Assembly: GCA_028282625.1 (NCBI GenBank)
Contig: JANQHP010000016.1
Span: 1-5,244 of the forward strand
DNA from: Rickettsiales bacterium
GTDB lineage: Bacteria > Pseudomonadota > Alphaproteobacteria > Rickettsiales > UBA8987
Reading direction: 5' to 3'
DNA length: 5,244 bases
Below the pieces are notes generated by a model that had not been told where the DNA came from, ran no database searches, and saw nothing but the letters and a program-made list of their open reading frames with translations. Every line of letters starts with the position of its first letter. Position 1 is the first letter of the stretch. Below are positions 1 to 5,244 of the stretch, piece by piece. The translations under genes were made by a program, and so were the position numbers.

Positions 1-1401
1 AAATCCGGCGGCGGTGCGGAAGGCTTGCCCATAAAGCAGCTTCGCGCCCCATTCCTCGGTGAAGTTGGCGACGATACCGGCACGGGGCGAATAATCGCCT
101 TTCAGGTTCTGCGGCTCATTATACTGGAAGCCGCCGATTAATTTCAGCCAGTCCAGCACTTGGTATTCCACCTGCGCATACATCCCCATGCGCCATAAAT
201 CAAAGGACGTTTCATTGGGCTCATCCCGCAAGGTGGAGCCTGCGGCCTGCTCAAAAACACCCCCAATAATCGTGGTAACATCTTCGTTAAAATGGTAGGT
301 GGTGTTGGCTTCAATCAGATAGCCCACGCTAGGGAAGCTGTCGTCAAAATCGGGAATCGTCCACTCCGCGCCGTTATAGGTGAAGTTGACACTGCCTTCC
401 CAGTCATCACTGAATGCGTGCGTATAGCCAAGATCGACAAATTGATGGTTGATGTTACTGGTGCGGGAGAGCCGAAGCGTATCCACGCCCGCCACACTAA
501 AGGAGCGCGGCGAGGCATAGCTTGGGAACGAGTTGGAAAGCAGCATGTTCAACTCAAAGCCTTTATAGCTTGCCTCTATCACACCTTGATAGGCGGAAAT
601 ATGGTTTTCAAGCGTGGCTGGTGTGGAGCTGAAATTCAGCAGTCCACGGCTCCAGCCATCTTCTTTGAGCACGCTCAGTGAGCCGTTGACCGATAGTTCC
701 TTGTTCAGAAAATCCCGGCCTCCAGTCGCGGTAATTTGCCGGTAATTATAGCCGCCAAAGGTGGTTTTGACCTCGATATCGTCGCGGTCTTCGGTGACAA
801 TATTCACCACACCGGTAAAGGCGTTGGTGCCATACAAGACCGAGCCCGGGCCGCGGATAATCTCAATCTGCTTGATCATATCCAGCGGAAAAGCACGAAA
901 AATATCCACATGCAAACCGCCAACCGTGGAATCCCTGAGCGGACGTCCGTTGATCAGCAACAACACGTGGTCGTTTGTATCCGTAAACGCCCCGGCGCGC
1001 AGTGAAACGGCGTTGTAGGGAAAGGAGGTACCACGGAAAAAAATCATATTCGTGGTGCGGTTGAGCACATCCACCAGGTTTTTGCCGCCGAATTTGCGGA
1101 TATCATCCTTGGTTACCAGCGTGATAATCGCACCCGCATTATAAATGGGCTCGTCTCTTTTAGAGGCCACACTCACGTTGGTTTTGGCGAGATCGGTAAT
1201 GTCCATATCCAGCAGTGCGTCCAGCTCGGGGTCTTCCGATATGGAAAGAGAGGGATCCGCCTGCGCCGCAGGAGAACCCAGCATCATCGCCGCACCAAGA
1301 ACTGCCAGGGCGGCCAAGCGAGGCTTGGATGGCTTGCCGACCAAAGCATTGATAGAGAAGTGTTTTTTAGTATACGCAGATTTGTGGCCTGAGTGAAACA
1401 T
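1..1401 (-). CDS. TonB-dependent outer-membrane receptor, N-terminal 467 residues (3' end outside window)
   Basis: Outer-membrane active transporter that imports a ligand (siderophore, haem, cobalamin or similar) using energy passed on by TonB-ExbB-ExbD. I translated the minus strand from the ATG at 1399-1401; the frame stays open to base 1. Residues 1-48 look like a long signal peptide: a basic 28-residue n-region, a hydrophobic core (LAALAVLGAAMMLG) and likely cleavage at AQA|D. Residues 74-81 (TNVSVASK) sit where a TonB box is expected. The plug domain covers about 84-204, with 'LINGRPLRDS' and the hallmark 'IEIIRGPGSVLYGTNAFTG' (from 179) ending in 'VVNIVT'. After about 210 come alternating aromatic and polar stretches typical of barrel strands, then 'LLYGQAFRTAAGF' (455-467), matching the conserved mid-barrel 'YGxAFR' motif. 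Such receptors usually run to 650-750 residues, so roughly the last third is missing. The start is supported by AAGGGG 5 nt upstream. The ligand cannot be told from this part. It lies 242 bp downstream of gatB on the same strand, probably with its own promoter. Confidence 0.95.
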   Translation of the reverse strand, partial: MFHSGHKSAYTKKHFSINALVGKPSKPRLAALAVLGAAMMLGSPAAQADPSLSISEDPELDALLDMDITDLAKTNVSVASKRDEPIYNAGAIITLVTKDDIRKFGGKNLVDVLNRTTNMIFFRGTSFPYNAVSLRAGAFTDTNDHVLLLINGRPLRDSTVGGLHVDIFRAFPLDMIKQIEIIRGPGSVLYGTNAFTGVVNIVTEDRDDIEVKTTFGGYNYRQITATGGRDFLNKELSVNGSLSVLKEDGWSRGLLNFSSTPATLENHISAYQGVIEASYKGFELNMLLSNSFPSYASPRSFSVAGVDTLRLSRTSNINHQFVDLGYTHAFSDDWEGSVNFTYNGAEWTIPDFDDSFPSVGYLIEANTTYHFNEDVTTIIGGVFEQAAGSTLRDEPNETSFDLWRMGMYAQVEYQVLDWLKLIGGFQYNEPQNLKGDYSPRAGIVANFTEEWGAKLLYGQAFRTAAGF

Positions 1402-1406
1402 AGCAT

Positions 1407-1412
1407 CCCCTT
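1407..1412 (-). promoter_or_regulatory. Ribosome binding site of the TonB-dependent receptor
   Basis: AAGGGG on the minus strand ends 5 nt before the ATG at 1399-1401. It decides between two ATGs. The other, at 1404-1406, touches the purine run with no spacing and opens a frame that reaches a stop after about 40 codons. The ATG at 1399-1401 opens the receptor frame. Confidence 0.65.
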
Positions 1413-1429
1413 CACAACAAACCCTCGTC

Positions 1430-1442
1430 TAAAGAGTCTTTA
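1430..1442. repeat. Perfect 13-nt palindrome upstream of the receptor start, possible operator
   Basis: TAAAGAGTCTTTA is a 6+1+6 perfect inverted repeat ending 28 nt before the receptor start codon. This is a position where a repressor of an uptake gene could bind. It does not clearly match a Fur box or the Irr and RirA motifs I know from alphaproteobacteria, so a regulatory role is inference from position and symmetry only. A palindrome of this size can arise by chance in AT-rich DNA. Confidence 0.3.
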
Positions 1443-1529
1443 TCAAAGATGATGCATGCCTACAACTAAAAGTTTATTCAAATGCGTCGAAAATTTTCTT
1501 AAGTTGTATAGCCCCCGCCAGAAGGCCTC

Positions 1530-1552
1530 GCTGTTTTTGCTTAAAAATCAGC
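1530..1552. repeat. Bulged hairpin in the gatB-receptor gap
   Basis: On the plus strand GCTGTTTTT (1530-1538) can pair with AAAAATCAGC (1543-1552) across the loop GCTT, giving nine pairs and one bulged T. It lies about 90 bp past the gatB stop. No T-run follows the stem on either strand, so it does not qualify as a standard intrinsic terminator. A role at the 3' end of the gatCAB transcript is possible but unproven. Confidence 0.35.
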
Positions 1553-1612
1553 CGATTGTGAAGCATTGCTCTGGCATGACTTTCTGACCGCGCTTCCGCA
1601 CAAACGCTACAC

Positions 1613-1634
1613 AAGAAAGAGGAAAGAAAGAGGA
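1613..1634. repeat. Two-copy 11-nt tandem repeat just after gatB
   Basis: AAGAAAGAGGA occurs twice head to tail (1613-1623 and 1624-1634) with no mismatch, ending 9 nt from the gatB stop codon. It is a pure purine tract on the plus strand, so it is C/T-rich in the gatB transcript. This is most simply a slippage duplication; no function is apparent. Confidence 0.7.
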
Positions 1635-1643
1635 AGCAGTTTG

Positions 1644-3113
1644 TTAGCCAAGCGCCTGTTTTAACGCCTGATTCACCGCTTGTGGATTAGCCTGGCCTTT
1701 GGAAGCTTTCATCACCTGGCCCACAAAAAAGCCGAACAGCTTCTCCTTGCCCGCACGATATTCTTCCGCCTTATCCGGGTGTGCTGCCAGCACCTCGGCA
1801 ATCAGCGCCTCAATCGCGCTTGCGTCACTCACCTGCCGCCAGCCCTTGGCCTCAATAATCGCATCCGCGCTTTGCCCCTGATGGGCTTCCTCGCACATCA
1901 CATCCAGCACATCCTTGGCAATTTTGCCCGAGATCGTGCCATCGGCGATACGGTCTAACAACCCGCCAAGCTGCTTGGCTGCCACCGGGCTCTGCTCCAC
2001 GTCCAGCCCCATACGATTCAGCCGCCCAAATAGCTCCGCACTGATCCAGCTAGCCGCCTGCTTGGCATCGCGCCCGGCCGCCACCTCCTCAAAAAAGGCC
2101 GCAATCTCCTTATCGGCCGAAAGCACCTCGGCATCGTAGGCCGAAAGCCCCATCTGCTCCTGATAGCGCGCTTTCTTCGCATCGGGCAACTCGGGCAGTT
2201 CGGCGCGCAGCTGCTCGACCAACGCCGGCTCAATCACCAGAGGCAAAAGGTCCGGATCGGGGAAATAGCGGTAATCATGCGCGTTTTCCTTGGTCCGCAT
2301 CACCCTTGTTTCGCCGGTGCCTGTATCAAAAAGCCGGGTCGCCTGCTCAATCATCCCGCCGCCCTCAACCACCTCAATCTGACGCCGCGCTTCATGCTCA
2401 ATCGCGGCCACCACATTGCGGATGGAGTTTAAGTTCTTGATCTCGTTACGAATGCCAAGCGCCTCACCTGGACGACGCACCGAAATATTGGCGTCGCAAC
2501 GCATGGAGCCTTTTTCCATATCGCCATCACAACTGCCCACATAGCGCAGAATGGTCCGCAATTTCTTTAAATATTGCCCCGCCTCTTCGGCCGAACGCAA
2601 ATCCGGCATGGAAACAATCTCCATCAGCCCAATCCCCGCACGGTTCAAGTCAATAAAAGAGCTTTCCGGACGCTGGTCGTGCATCGATTTGCCCGCATCC
2701 TGCTCCAGGTGGATACGCTCAATGCCAATCGCACGCTCCTGCCCCCCTTCTGTCTGGATATGCAGGGTCCCAGGCCCCACAATCGGGTCGGTAAATTGCG
2801 AAATCTGGTAGCCTTGCGGCAGATCGGCATAAAAATAGTTCTTGCGATCAAACACGCTGCGCAGATGAATCACCGCATCCAACGCCAGCCCGGTGCGGAT
2901 GGTTTGCTCCACACACACCCGATTGGGCACCGGCAACATACCCGGAAAGCCCGCATCCACGGGCGAAACCTGCGTGTTGGGCTCGGCGCCAAAGTCGGTC
3001 GCCGCCGCCGAAAACACCTTGCTCTTGGAGGTAATTTGCGCGTGCACTTCCAGCCCAATCACCACTTCCCACAGCCCGGTATTGCCCTCTATCATGTTGG
3101 TCTGCTCTGCCAT
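1644..3113 (-). CDS. gatB: Asp-tRNA(Asn)/Glu-tRNA(Gln) amidotransferase subunit B
   Basis: Cytoplasmic 489-residue subunit that binds the mischarged tRNA, activates its side-chain carboxylate with ATP, and amidates it with ammonia channelled from GatA. Seen in the sequence: 'VIGLEVHAQ' (18-26), with Glu22 and His24 matching the metal-binding Glu and His of the family; the GatB signature 'DRKNYFYADLPQGYQIS' (89-105); 'IHLEQDAGKS' (134-143), with Glu137 as the further catalytic-site Glu; 'GSMRCDANISVR' (202-213); 'RNEIKNLNS' (222-230); and 'HDYRYFPDPDLLPL' (279-292). The rest, from about 300, is the helical plus YqeY-like tRNA-binding tail, ending in the conserved 'KLFGFFVGQVMKASKGQANP'. Length is normal for the family. 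Its ATG is 9 nt after the gatA stop, with a GGGGG ribosome-binding run directly after that stop, which favours co-transcription and possibly translational coupling. The wording 'VDAGFPGMLPV' fits alphaproteobacterial GatB. No defect is seen. Confidence 0.98.
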   Translation of the reverse strand: MAEQTNMIEGNTGLWEVVIGLEVHAQITSKSKVFSAAATDFGAEPNTQVSPVDAGFPGMLPVPNRVCVEQTIRTGLALDAVIHLRSVFDRKNYFYADLPQGYQISQFTDPIVGPGTLHIQTEGGQERAIGIERIHLEQDAGKSMHDQRPESSFIDLNRAGIGLMEIVSMPDLRSAEEAGQYLKKLRTILRYVGSCDGDMEKGSMRCDANISVRRPGEALGIRNEIKNLNSIRNVVAAIEHEARRQIEVVEGGGMIEQATRLFDTGTGETRVMRTKENAHDYRYFPDPDLLPLVIEPALVEQLRAELPELPDAKKARYQEQMGLSAYDAEVLSADKEIAAFFEEVAAGRDAKQAASWISAELFGRLNRMGLDVEQSPVAAKQLGGLLDRIADGTISGKIAKDVLDVMCEEAHQGQSADAIIEAKGWRQVSDASAIEALIAEVLAAHPDKAEEYRAGKEKLFGFFVGQVMKASKGQANPQAVNQALKQALG

Positions 3114-3122
3114 CTTGCCCCC

Positions 3123-4586
3123 TTATTCACCCCTAAACTGGGCGGCTTGCTCCAGCGCCAGGCCCACATCCAGAACCGTTTGCTCGTCCAGTGCCTTGCC
3201 AATAACCTGCAGGCCAAGCGGCAGCTTTTCCTGGCTCAAGCCTGCTGGCACCGAGATCGCAGGCAGCCCGGCAAGGCTTGCTGGCACGGTAAATACATCG
3301 TTCATATACATATGCAGCGGATCCTGCTCCTTCCCCAAGGCAAAGGCCGGGCCAGGCGTGGTCGGCGTCAGCAACGCGTCCACCTGCTCAAAGGCCTGCG
3401 CAAAATCCTGCGTAATCCGGCGACGCACCTGCTGCGCCTTACGGTAATAGGCATCGTAATAACCCGCTGAAAGCACATAGGTACCAATGAAAATACGCCT
3501 CCGCACCTCCGGACCAAACCCTTCGGCGCGCGTCTTGGCATAGAGCGCGTCCAGCGACTCAAACGGCCCTTCTGCGCGATGGCCAAAGCGGATGCCATCG
3601 TAACGCGCCAAATTCGCACTTGCCTCTGCCGGCGCCAGCACATAATAGGCCGGCAAGGCAGCAGACGTATGGGGCAGCGACACTTCCACAATCTCGGCGC
3701 CGGCTTCTTTGAGCCAGGCGGCACCCTGCTCCCACAGCGCCTTGATCTCTGAAGGCATGCCGTCAATCTGATATTCCTGAGGGATGCCAATCCGCTTGCC
3801 CCGCACATCCGGCGTAAGCGCGGTGTGCCACGAGGGCATGGGCGCGTCACTGGAGGTGGCATCTTTAGGGTCATGCCCCGCCATCGCCTGCAGCAGAAGC
3901 GCACAATCTTCCACGGTTTTTGCCATCGGGCCTGGCTGATCCAGCGAGCTGGCAAAGGCGATCACCCCAAAACGCGAGCAACGCCCGTAAGTGGGCTTGA
4001 GCCCCGTGATGCCGCAAAAGGCCGCGGGCTGACGGATGGAACCGCCCGTATCCGTACCGAGCGCGCCCGCGCATAGATGCGCGGCCACGGCCGCGGCCGA
4101 ACCGCCCGAGGACCCGCCAGGCACCAGCTTTGCGTCGCTGCCTTCTTGTTGCCACGGGTTGAGCACTGGGCCGAAATAGCTGTGCTCGTTGGAAGAGCCC
4201 ATCGCAAATTCATCCAGATTGGCCTTGCCCAGCATGACCGCGCCCTGGCGCTCCAATCGCGCCACCACCGTGGAAGAATAATGCGGCACAAAATGCTCCA
4301 GCATGCGGGAGGCCGCCGTAGTGCGCACCCCTTGCGTGCAGAACAAATCCTTGATCGCAAGCGGCACCCCTTCCAGCATCCCCGCCTCGCCCTTGGCAAA
4401 TTTCGCATCCGCCTGCTTGGCCTGTGCAAGCGCGGTTTCTGGCGTCATCGTGATGTAAGCGTTTAGCGCCTTTTTTTCCTCCGCCTGCGCAAGGTAGGCT
4501 TGCGTTAATTCCTCTGCGCTATAGTGCTTTTTTTGAAGATGCGCGCAAATCTTAGCAAGGGTCAACTGGTGCAAGGCATCGGCCAT
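3123..4586 (-). CDS. gatA: Asp-tRNA(Asn)/Glu-tRNA(Gln) amidotransferase subunit A
   Basis: Glutaminase subunit of GatCAB and a member of the amidase-signature family, 487 residues, full length. It hydrolyses glutamine and passes ammonia to GatB. The Ser-cisSer-Lys triad is visible: Lys79 in 'PLAIKDLF', Ser159 in 'PGGSSGGSAAA' and the nucleophile Ser183 in 'DTGGSIRQPAAFCG'. The 24-residue spacing between the two serines equals that of the well-studied staphylococcal enzyme. Arg363 in 'GPEVRRRIFIGTY' and Asp430 in 'MNDVFTVPASLAGLP' sit where the glutamine-binding Arg and Asp are expected. The ATG at 4584-4586 lies 6 nt past the gatC stop, with GGAG at 4596-4599 inside the end of gatC (9-nt spacing), so its translation probably depends on gatC. 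The wording 'DLFCTQGVRTTAASRMLEHFVP' resembles alphaproteobacterial GatA. The two serine motifs, 'EFAMGSSNEHSYFGP' and the flanking genes together exclude a generic amidase. Confidence 0.98.
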   Translation of the reverse strand: MADALHQLTLAKICAHLQKKHYSAEELTQAYLAQAEEKKALNAYITMTPETALAQAKQADAKFAKGEAGMLEGVPLAIKDLFCTQGVRTTAASRMLEHFVPHYSSTVVARLERQGAVMLGKANLDEFAMGSSNEHSYFGPVLNPWQQEGSDAKLVPGGSSGGSAAAVAAHLCAGALGTDTGGSIRQPAAFCGITGLKPTYGRCSRFGVIAFASSLDQPGPMAKTVEDCALLLQAMAGHDPKDATSSDAPMPSWHTALTPDVRGKRIGIPQEYQIDGMPSEIKALWEQGAAWLKEAGAEIVEVSLPHTSAALPAYYVLAPAEASANLARYDGIRFGHRAEGPFESLDALYAKTRAEGFGPEVRRRIFIGTYVLSAGYYDAYYRKAQQVRRRITQDFAQAFEQVDALLTPTTPGPAFALGKEQDPLHMYMNDVFTVPASLAGLPAISVPAGLSQEKLPLGLQVIGKALDEQTVLDVGLALEQAAQFRGE

Positions 4587-4592
4587 GGGCTA

Positions 4593-4874
4593 CTACTCCA
4601 CCACCCTGGGCACGACATAGCAGCCAAACTCGGCCTGCGGCGCGCCCGCCAACAGTGCCTCCTGGCACTGGCCTTCCTCCACCACATCCTCACGCAGGCG
4701 CAATTGGTGTTCCCCCACCCCGGTCATGGGCTCCACATCGGTGGTATCCACCTCCTGCAGATGCTCGACCCAACCGAGTATGGGCGAAAGATCGGCGGCC
4801 ACTTGCTCGGGCTCATCCACCGCAATGCGCGCCAGATGCGCGATATGGGCGGCCTGTTTGGCATCAATCGACAT
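4593..4874 (-). CDS. gatC: Asp-tRNA(Asn)/Glu-tRNA(Gln) amidotransferase subunit C
   Basis: Small scaffold subunit, 93 residues with the start chosen here, that wraps around the GatA-GatB interface and stabilises the complex. Conserved blocks are visible: the N-terminal helix 'AHIAHLARIAVDEPE' (9-23), 'ILGWVEHLQEVDTTDVEPM' (32-50) and 'LREDVVEEG' (60-68), followed by 'LLAGAPQAEFGCYVVPRVVE' at the C-terminus, the usual GatC ending. The frame continues upstream to ATGs at 4875-4877 and 4887-4889. I prefer 4872-4874 because AAGGA then lies 6 nt before the start and because GatC proteins commonly begin 'MSID(A/P)'. The far upstream ATG would place that ribosome-binding sequence inside the coding region. 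It is the first gene of the gatCAB cluster, with a 206-bp gap separating it from mnmG. Confidence 0.95.
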   Translation of the reverse strand: MSIDAKQAAHIAHLARIAVDEPEQVAADLSPILGWVEHLQEVDTTDVEPMTGVGEHQLRLREDVVEEGQCQEALLAGAPQAEFGCYVVPRVVE

Positions 4875-4878
4875 CATG

Positions 4879-4886
4879 CTTCCTTT
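4879..4886 (-). promoter_or_regulatory. Ribosome binding site of gatC, which sets its start
   Basis: AAAGGAAG on the minus strand lies between the upstream ATG (4887-4889) and the paired ATGs at 4872-4877. Counted from the end of AGGA, the spacing is 3 nt to the first of the pair and 6 nt to the second, so 4872-4874 is the better start. The upstream ATG has only a weak purine context before it. Confidence 0.6.
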
Positions 4887-4960
4887 CATGTTTCATACGC
4901 AGCATAAACACGCAGACCGGACTTTTCATGCAAGCGCCCCATCTAAAAAGAGGCCTTCTT

Positions 4961-4986
4961 GTGCCTGCGCACACTTGCGTGCCTGC
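4961..4986. repeat. Short direct repeat in the mnmG-gatC gap
   Basis: GTGCCTGC occurs at 4961-4968 and 4979-4986, an 18-nt period. Between and overlapping the copies, GCGCA (4967-4971) can pair with TGCGT (4976-4980), using one G-T pair, around a 4-nt loop. The repeat is short and only two copies exist, so it may be chance. Confidence 0.3.
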
Positions 4987-4999
4987 CCCTTATGATCCA

Positions 5000-5065
5000 G
5001 TGTTGTTGTCTAGCTTTTTTGCCCGATCAGGGCAAGCATAAAGTCGCGTGCTAGGGCAGCAACAC
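5000..5065. repeat. Nested imperfect inverted repeat in the mnmG-gatC gap, candidate structured RNA element
   Basis: Outer arms are GTGTTGTTGTCTAGC (5000-5014) and GCTAGGGCAGCAACAC (5050-5065). Read as plus-strand RNA they give 15 pairs, including two U-G wobbles and one bulged G. Read as minus-strand RNA, the same two positions become C-A mismatches. Inside lies a perfect 6-bp stem, TTGCCC (5019-5024) with GGGCAA (5030-5035), around the loop GATCA. The element starts 15 bp beyond the mnmG stop and ends about 125 bp before gatC. There is a T6 run (5015-5020), but it lies inside the structure before the inner stem, so this is not a standard intrinsic terminator on either strand. It could be a small-RNA element, a transcript-end stabiliser of mnmG, or a decayed insertion footprint. 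The sequence alone does not decide. Confidence 0.55.
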
Positions 5066-5080
5066 AGGTGTGCCTTCTAC

Positions 5081-5244
5081 CTAAGACCCGGAGGGCGCCT
5101 GCACCTGTTTTGGGCGGTAGTGATGCTGCAAATAGACACGTATGGCCGCCACTGCCGCCGGGGTAACGCCAGCGATACGCCCCGCCTGGCCGAGCGTGGC
5201 AGGGCGCACCCGCTCAAGGCTTTCCCGCACTTCGTTCGAAAGCG
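5081..5244 (-). CDS. mnmG: tRNA uridine-5-carboxymethylaminomethyl modification enzyme MnmG (GidA), C-terminal 53 residues
   Basis: This is the FAD-dependent partner of MnmE that builds the (carboxymethyl)aminomethyl group on wobble U34 of certain tRNAs in the cytoplasm. Only the end is in the window: 53 codons and a TAG at 5081-5083, entering from beyond base 5244. The visible peptide starts 'LSNEVRESLERVRPATLGQA', continues 'GRIAGVTPAAVAAIRVYLQ' and ends 'HHYRPKQVQAPSGS'. The 'RPxTLGQAxRIxGVTPAA' block is the diagnostic C-terminal helical-domain motif of MnmG, where this family usually ends. About ten extra polar residues follow the usual end. The upstream FAD-binding domain is outside the window. 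The next gene on this strand is gatC rather than rsmG (gidB), which commonly follows mnmG. Confidence 0.93.
   Translation of the reverse strand, partial: LSNEVRESLERVRPATLGQAGRIAGVTPAAVAAIRVYLQHHYRPKQVQAPSGS

Larger units (their letters stand above)
1402..1643. other. Intergenic region between gatB and the receptor gene; probable receptor promoter region
   Basis: This 242-bp gap holds no credible coding frame on either strand. The part nearest the receptor (about 1430-1510) is clearly more AT-rich than the flanking genes, as expected of a promoter region. I could not find a -35/-10 pair with good hexamers and spacing, so I mark no promoter. No stem followed by a T-run was found after gatB, so termination or read-through cannot be decided. 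Smaller items inside it are a 13-nt palindrome (1430-1442), a 10-bp palindrome GAAAATTTTC (1489-1498), a bulged hairpin (1530-1552) and an 11-nt tandem duplication (1613-1634). Confidence 0.5.

Noticed and set aside
292..1396. Several open frames of 67-129 codons within the receptor region, mostly on the plus strand
   Set aside because: They lie opposite to, or out of frame with, a continuous TonB-dependent receptor frame with textbook plug motifs, and none has a recognisable family.
1517..1575. Inverted pair GCCAGA (1517-1522) and TCTGGC (1570-1575) flanking the hairpin at 1530-1552
   Set aside because: A 6-bp match separated by 47 bp is expected by chance in a gap of this size, and the pairing does not extend.
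2574..3470. A 298-codon open frame on the plus strand spanning the gatB-gatA junction
   Set aside because: It runs opposite to two unmistakable genes with intact motifs, crosses their boundary, and its predicted protein is rich in His, Arg and Gln with no recognisable domain. It is an antisense shadow of GC-biased third positions.
4901..4933. Second possible gatC promoter: TTGCAT (4928-4933) and TATGCT (4901-4906)
   Set aside because: The spacer is 21 nt, too long for a normal sigma-70-type promoter.
5015..5035. Intrinsic terminator formed by T6 and the stem TTGCCC/GGGCAA
   Set aside because: The T-run precedes the stem on the plus strand and appears as an A-run after it on the minus strand, so it is wrongly placed for termination in either direction.
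4655..5041. A plus-strand open frame of 128 codons over gatC and the mnmG-gatC gap
   Set aside because: It overlaps gatC in antisense, is rich in Pro, Arg and His, as shadow frames are, and has no convincing ribosome binding site or domain.
5035..5062. Possible gatC promoter on the minus strand: TTGCTG (5057-5062), 16 nt, TATGCT (5035-5040)
   Set aside because: Only 3 of 6 and 4 of 6 positions match the consensus hexamers, and it overlaps the inverted repeat. This is too weak to annotate without transcription-start data.
1..5244. tRNA or rRNA genes, CRISPR arrays, insertion sequences, integrases or phage genes
   Set aside because: I looked for cloverleaf patterns, regularly spaced repeats and transposase-like frames and saw none. 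The window is dominated by ordinary chromosomal genes.

Overview
The window is a moderately GC-rich stretch of a Gram-negative bacterial chromosome, most likely from an alphaproteobacterium. All recognisable genes lie on the minus strand. The alphaproteobacterial assignment rests on family wording. GatB carries 'VDAGFPGMLPV' followed by 'RSVFDRKNYFYADLPQGYQIS', and GatA carries 'IKDLFCTQGVRTTAASRMLEHFVP', both of which resemble alphaproteobacterial versions. A TonB-dependent outer-membrane receptor shows that the cell has an outer membrane. A lower rank cannot be given from this sequence.

Layout in transcription order (high to low coordinates): the last 53 residues of mnmG (tRNA wobble-uridine modification; cut by the window end, stop at 5081-5083); a 206-bp gap (4875-5080) holding a notable nested inverted repeat; the complete gatC-gatA-gatB cluster (4874 down to 1644) with gaps of 6 and 9 bp; a 242-bp gap (1402-1643), AT-rich next to the downstream gene; and the N-terminal 467 residues of a TonB-dependent receptor (1401 down to 1, running off the window start).

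gatCAB encodes the three subunits of the tRNA-dependent amidotransferase. This enzyme turns Glu-tRNA(Gln) and/or Asp-tRNA(Asn) into Gln-tRNA(Gln) and/or Asn-tRNA(Asn). GatA releases ammonia from glutamine, GatB activates and amidates the mischarged tRNA, and GatC is the small scaffold. All catalytic residues I could place are intact, so the complex looks functional. mnmG also serves decoding but has a different role. The receptor is an envelope uptake gene with no evident functional link to the others.

Nothing here looks like a new multi-gene system. The observation most worth a second look is the nested inverted repeat at 5000-5065, whose outer arms pair better as a plus-strand RNA than as a minus-strand RNA. 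Also of interest are the absence of rsmG directly after mnmG and a perfect short palindrome just upstream of the receptor start.
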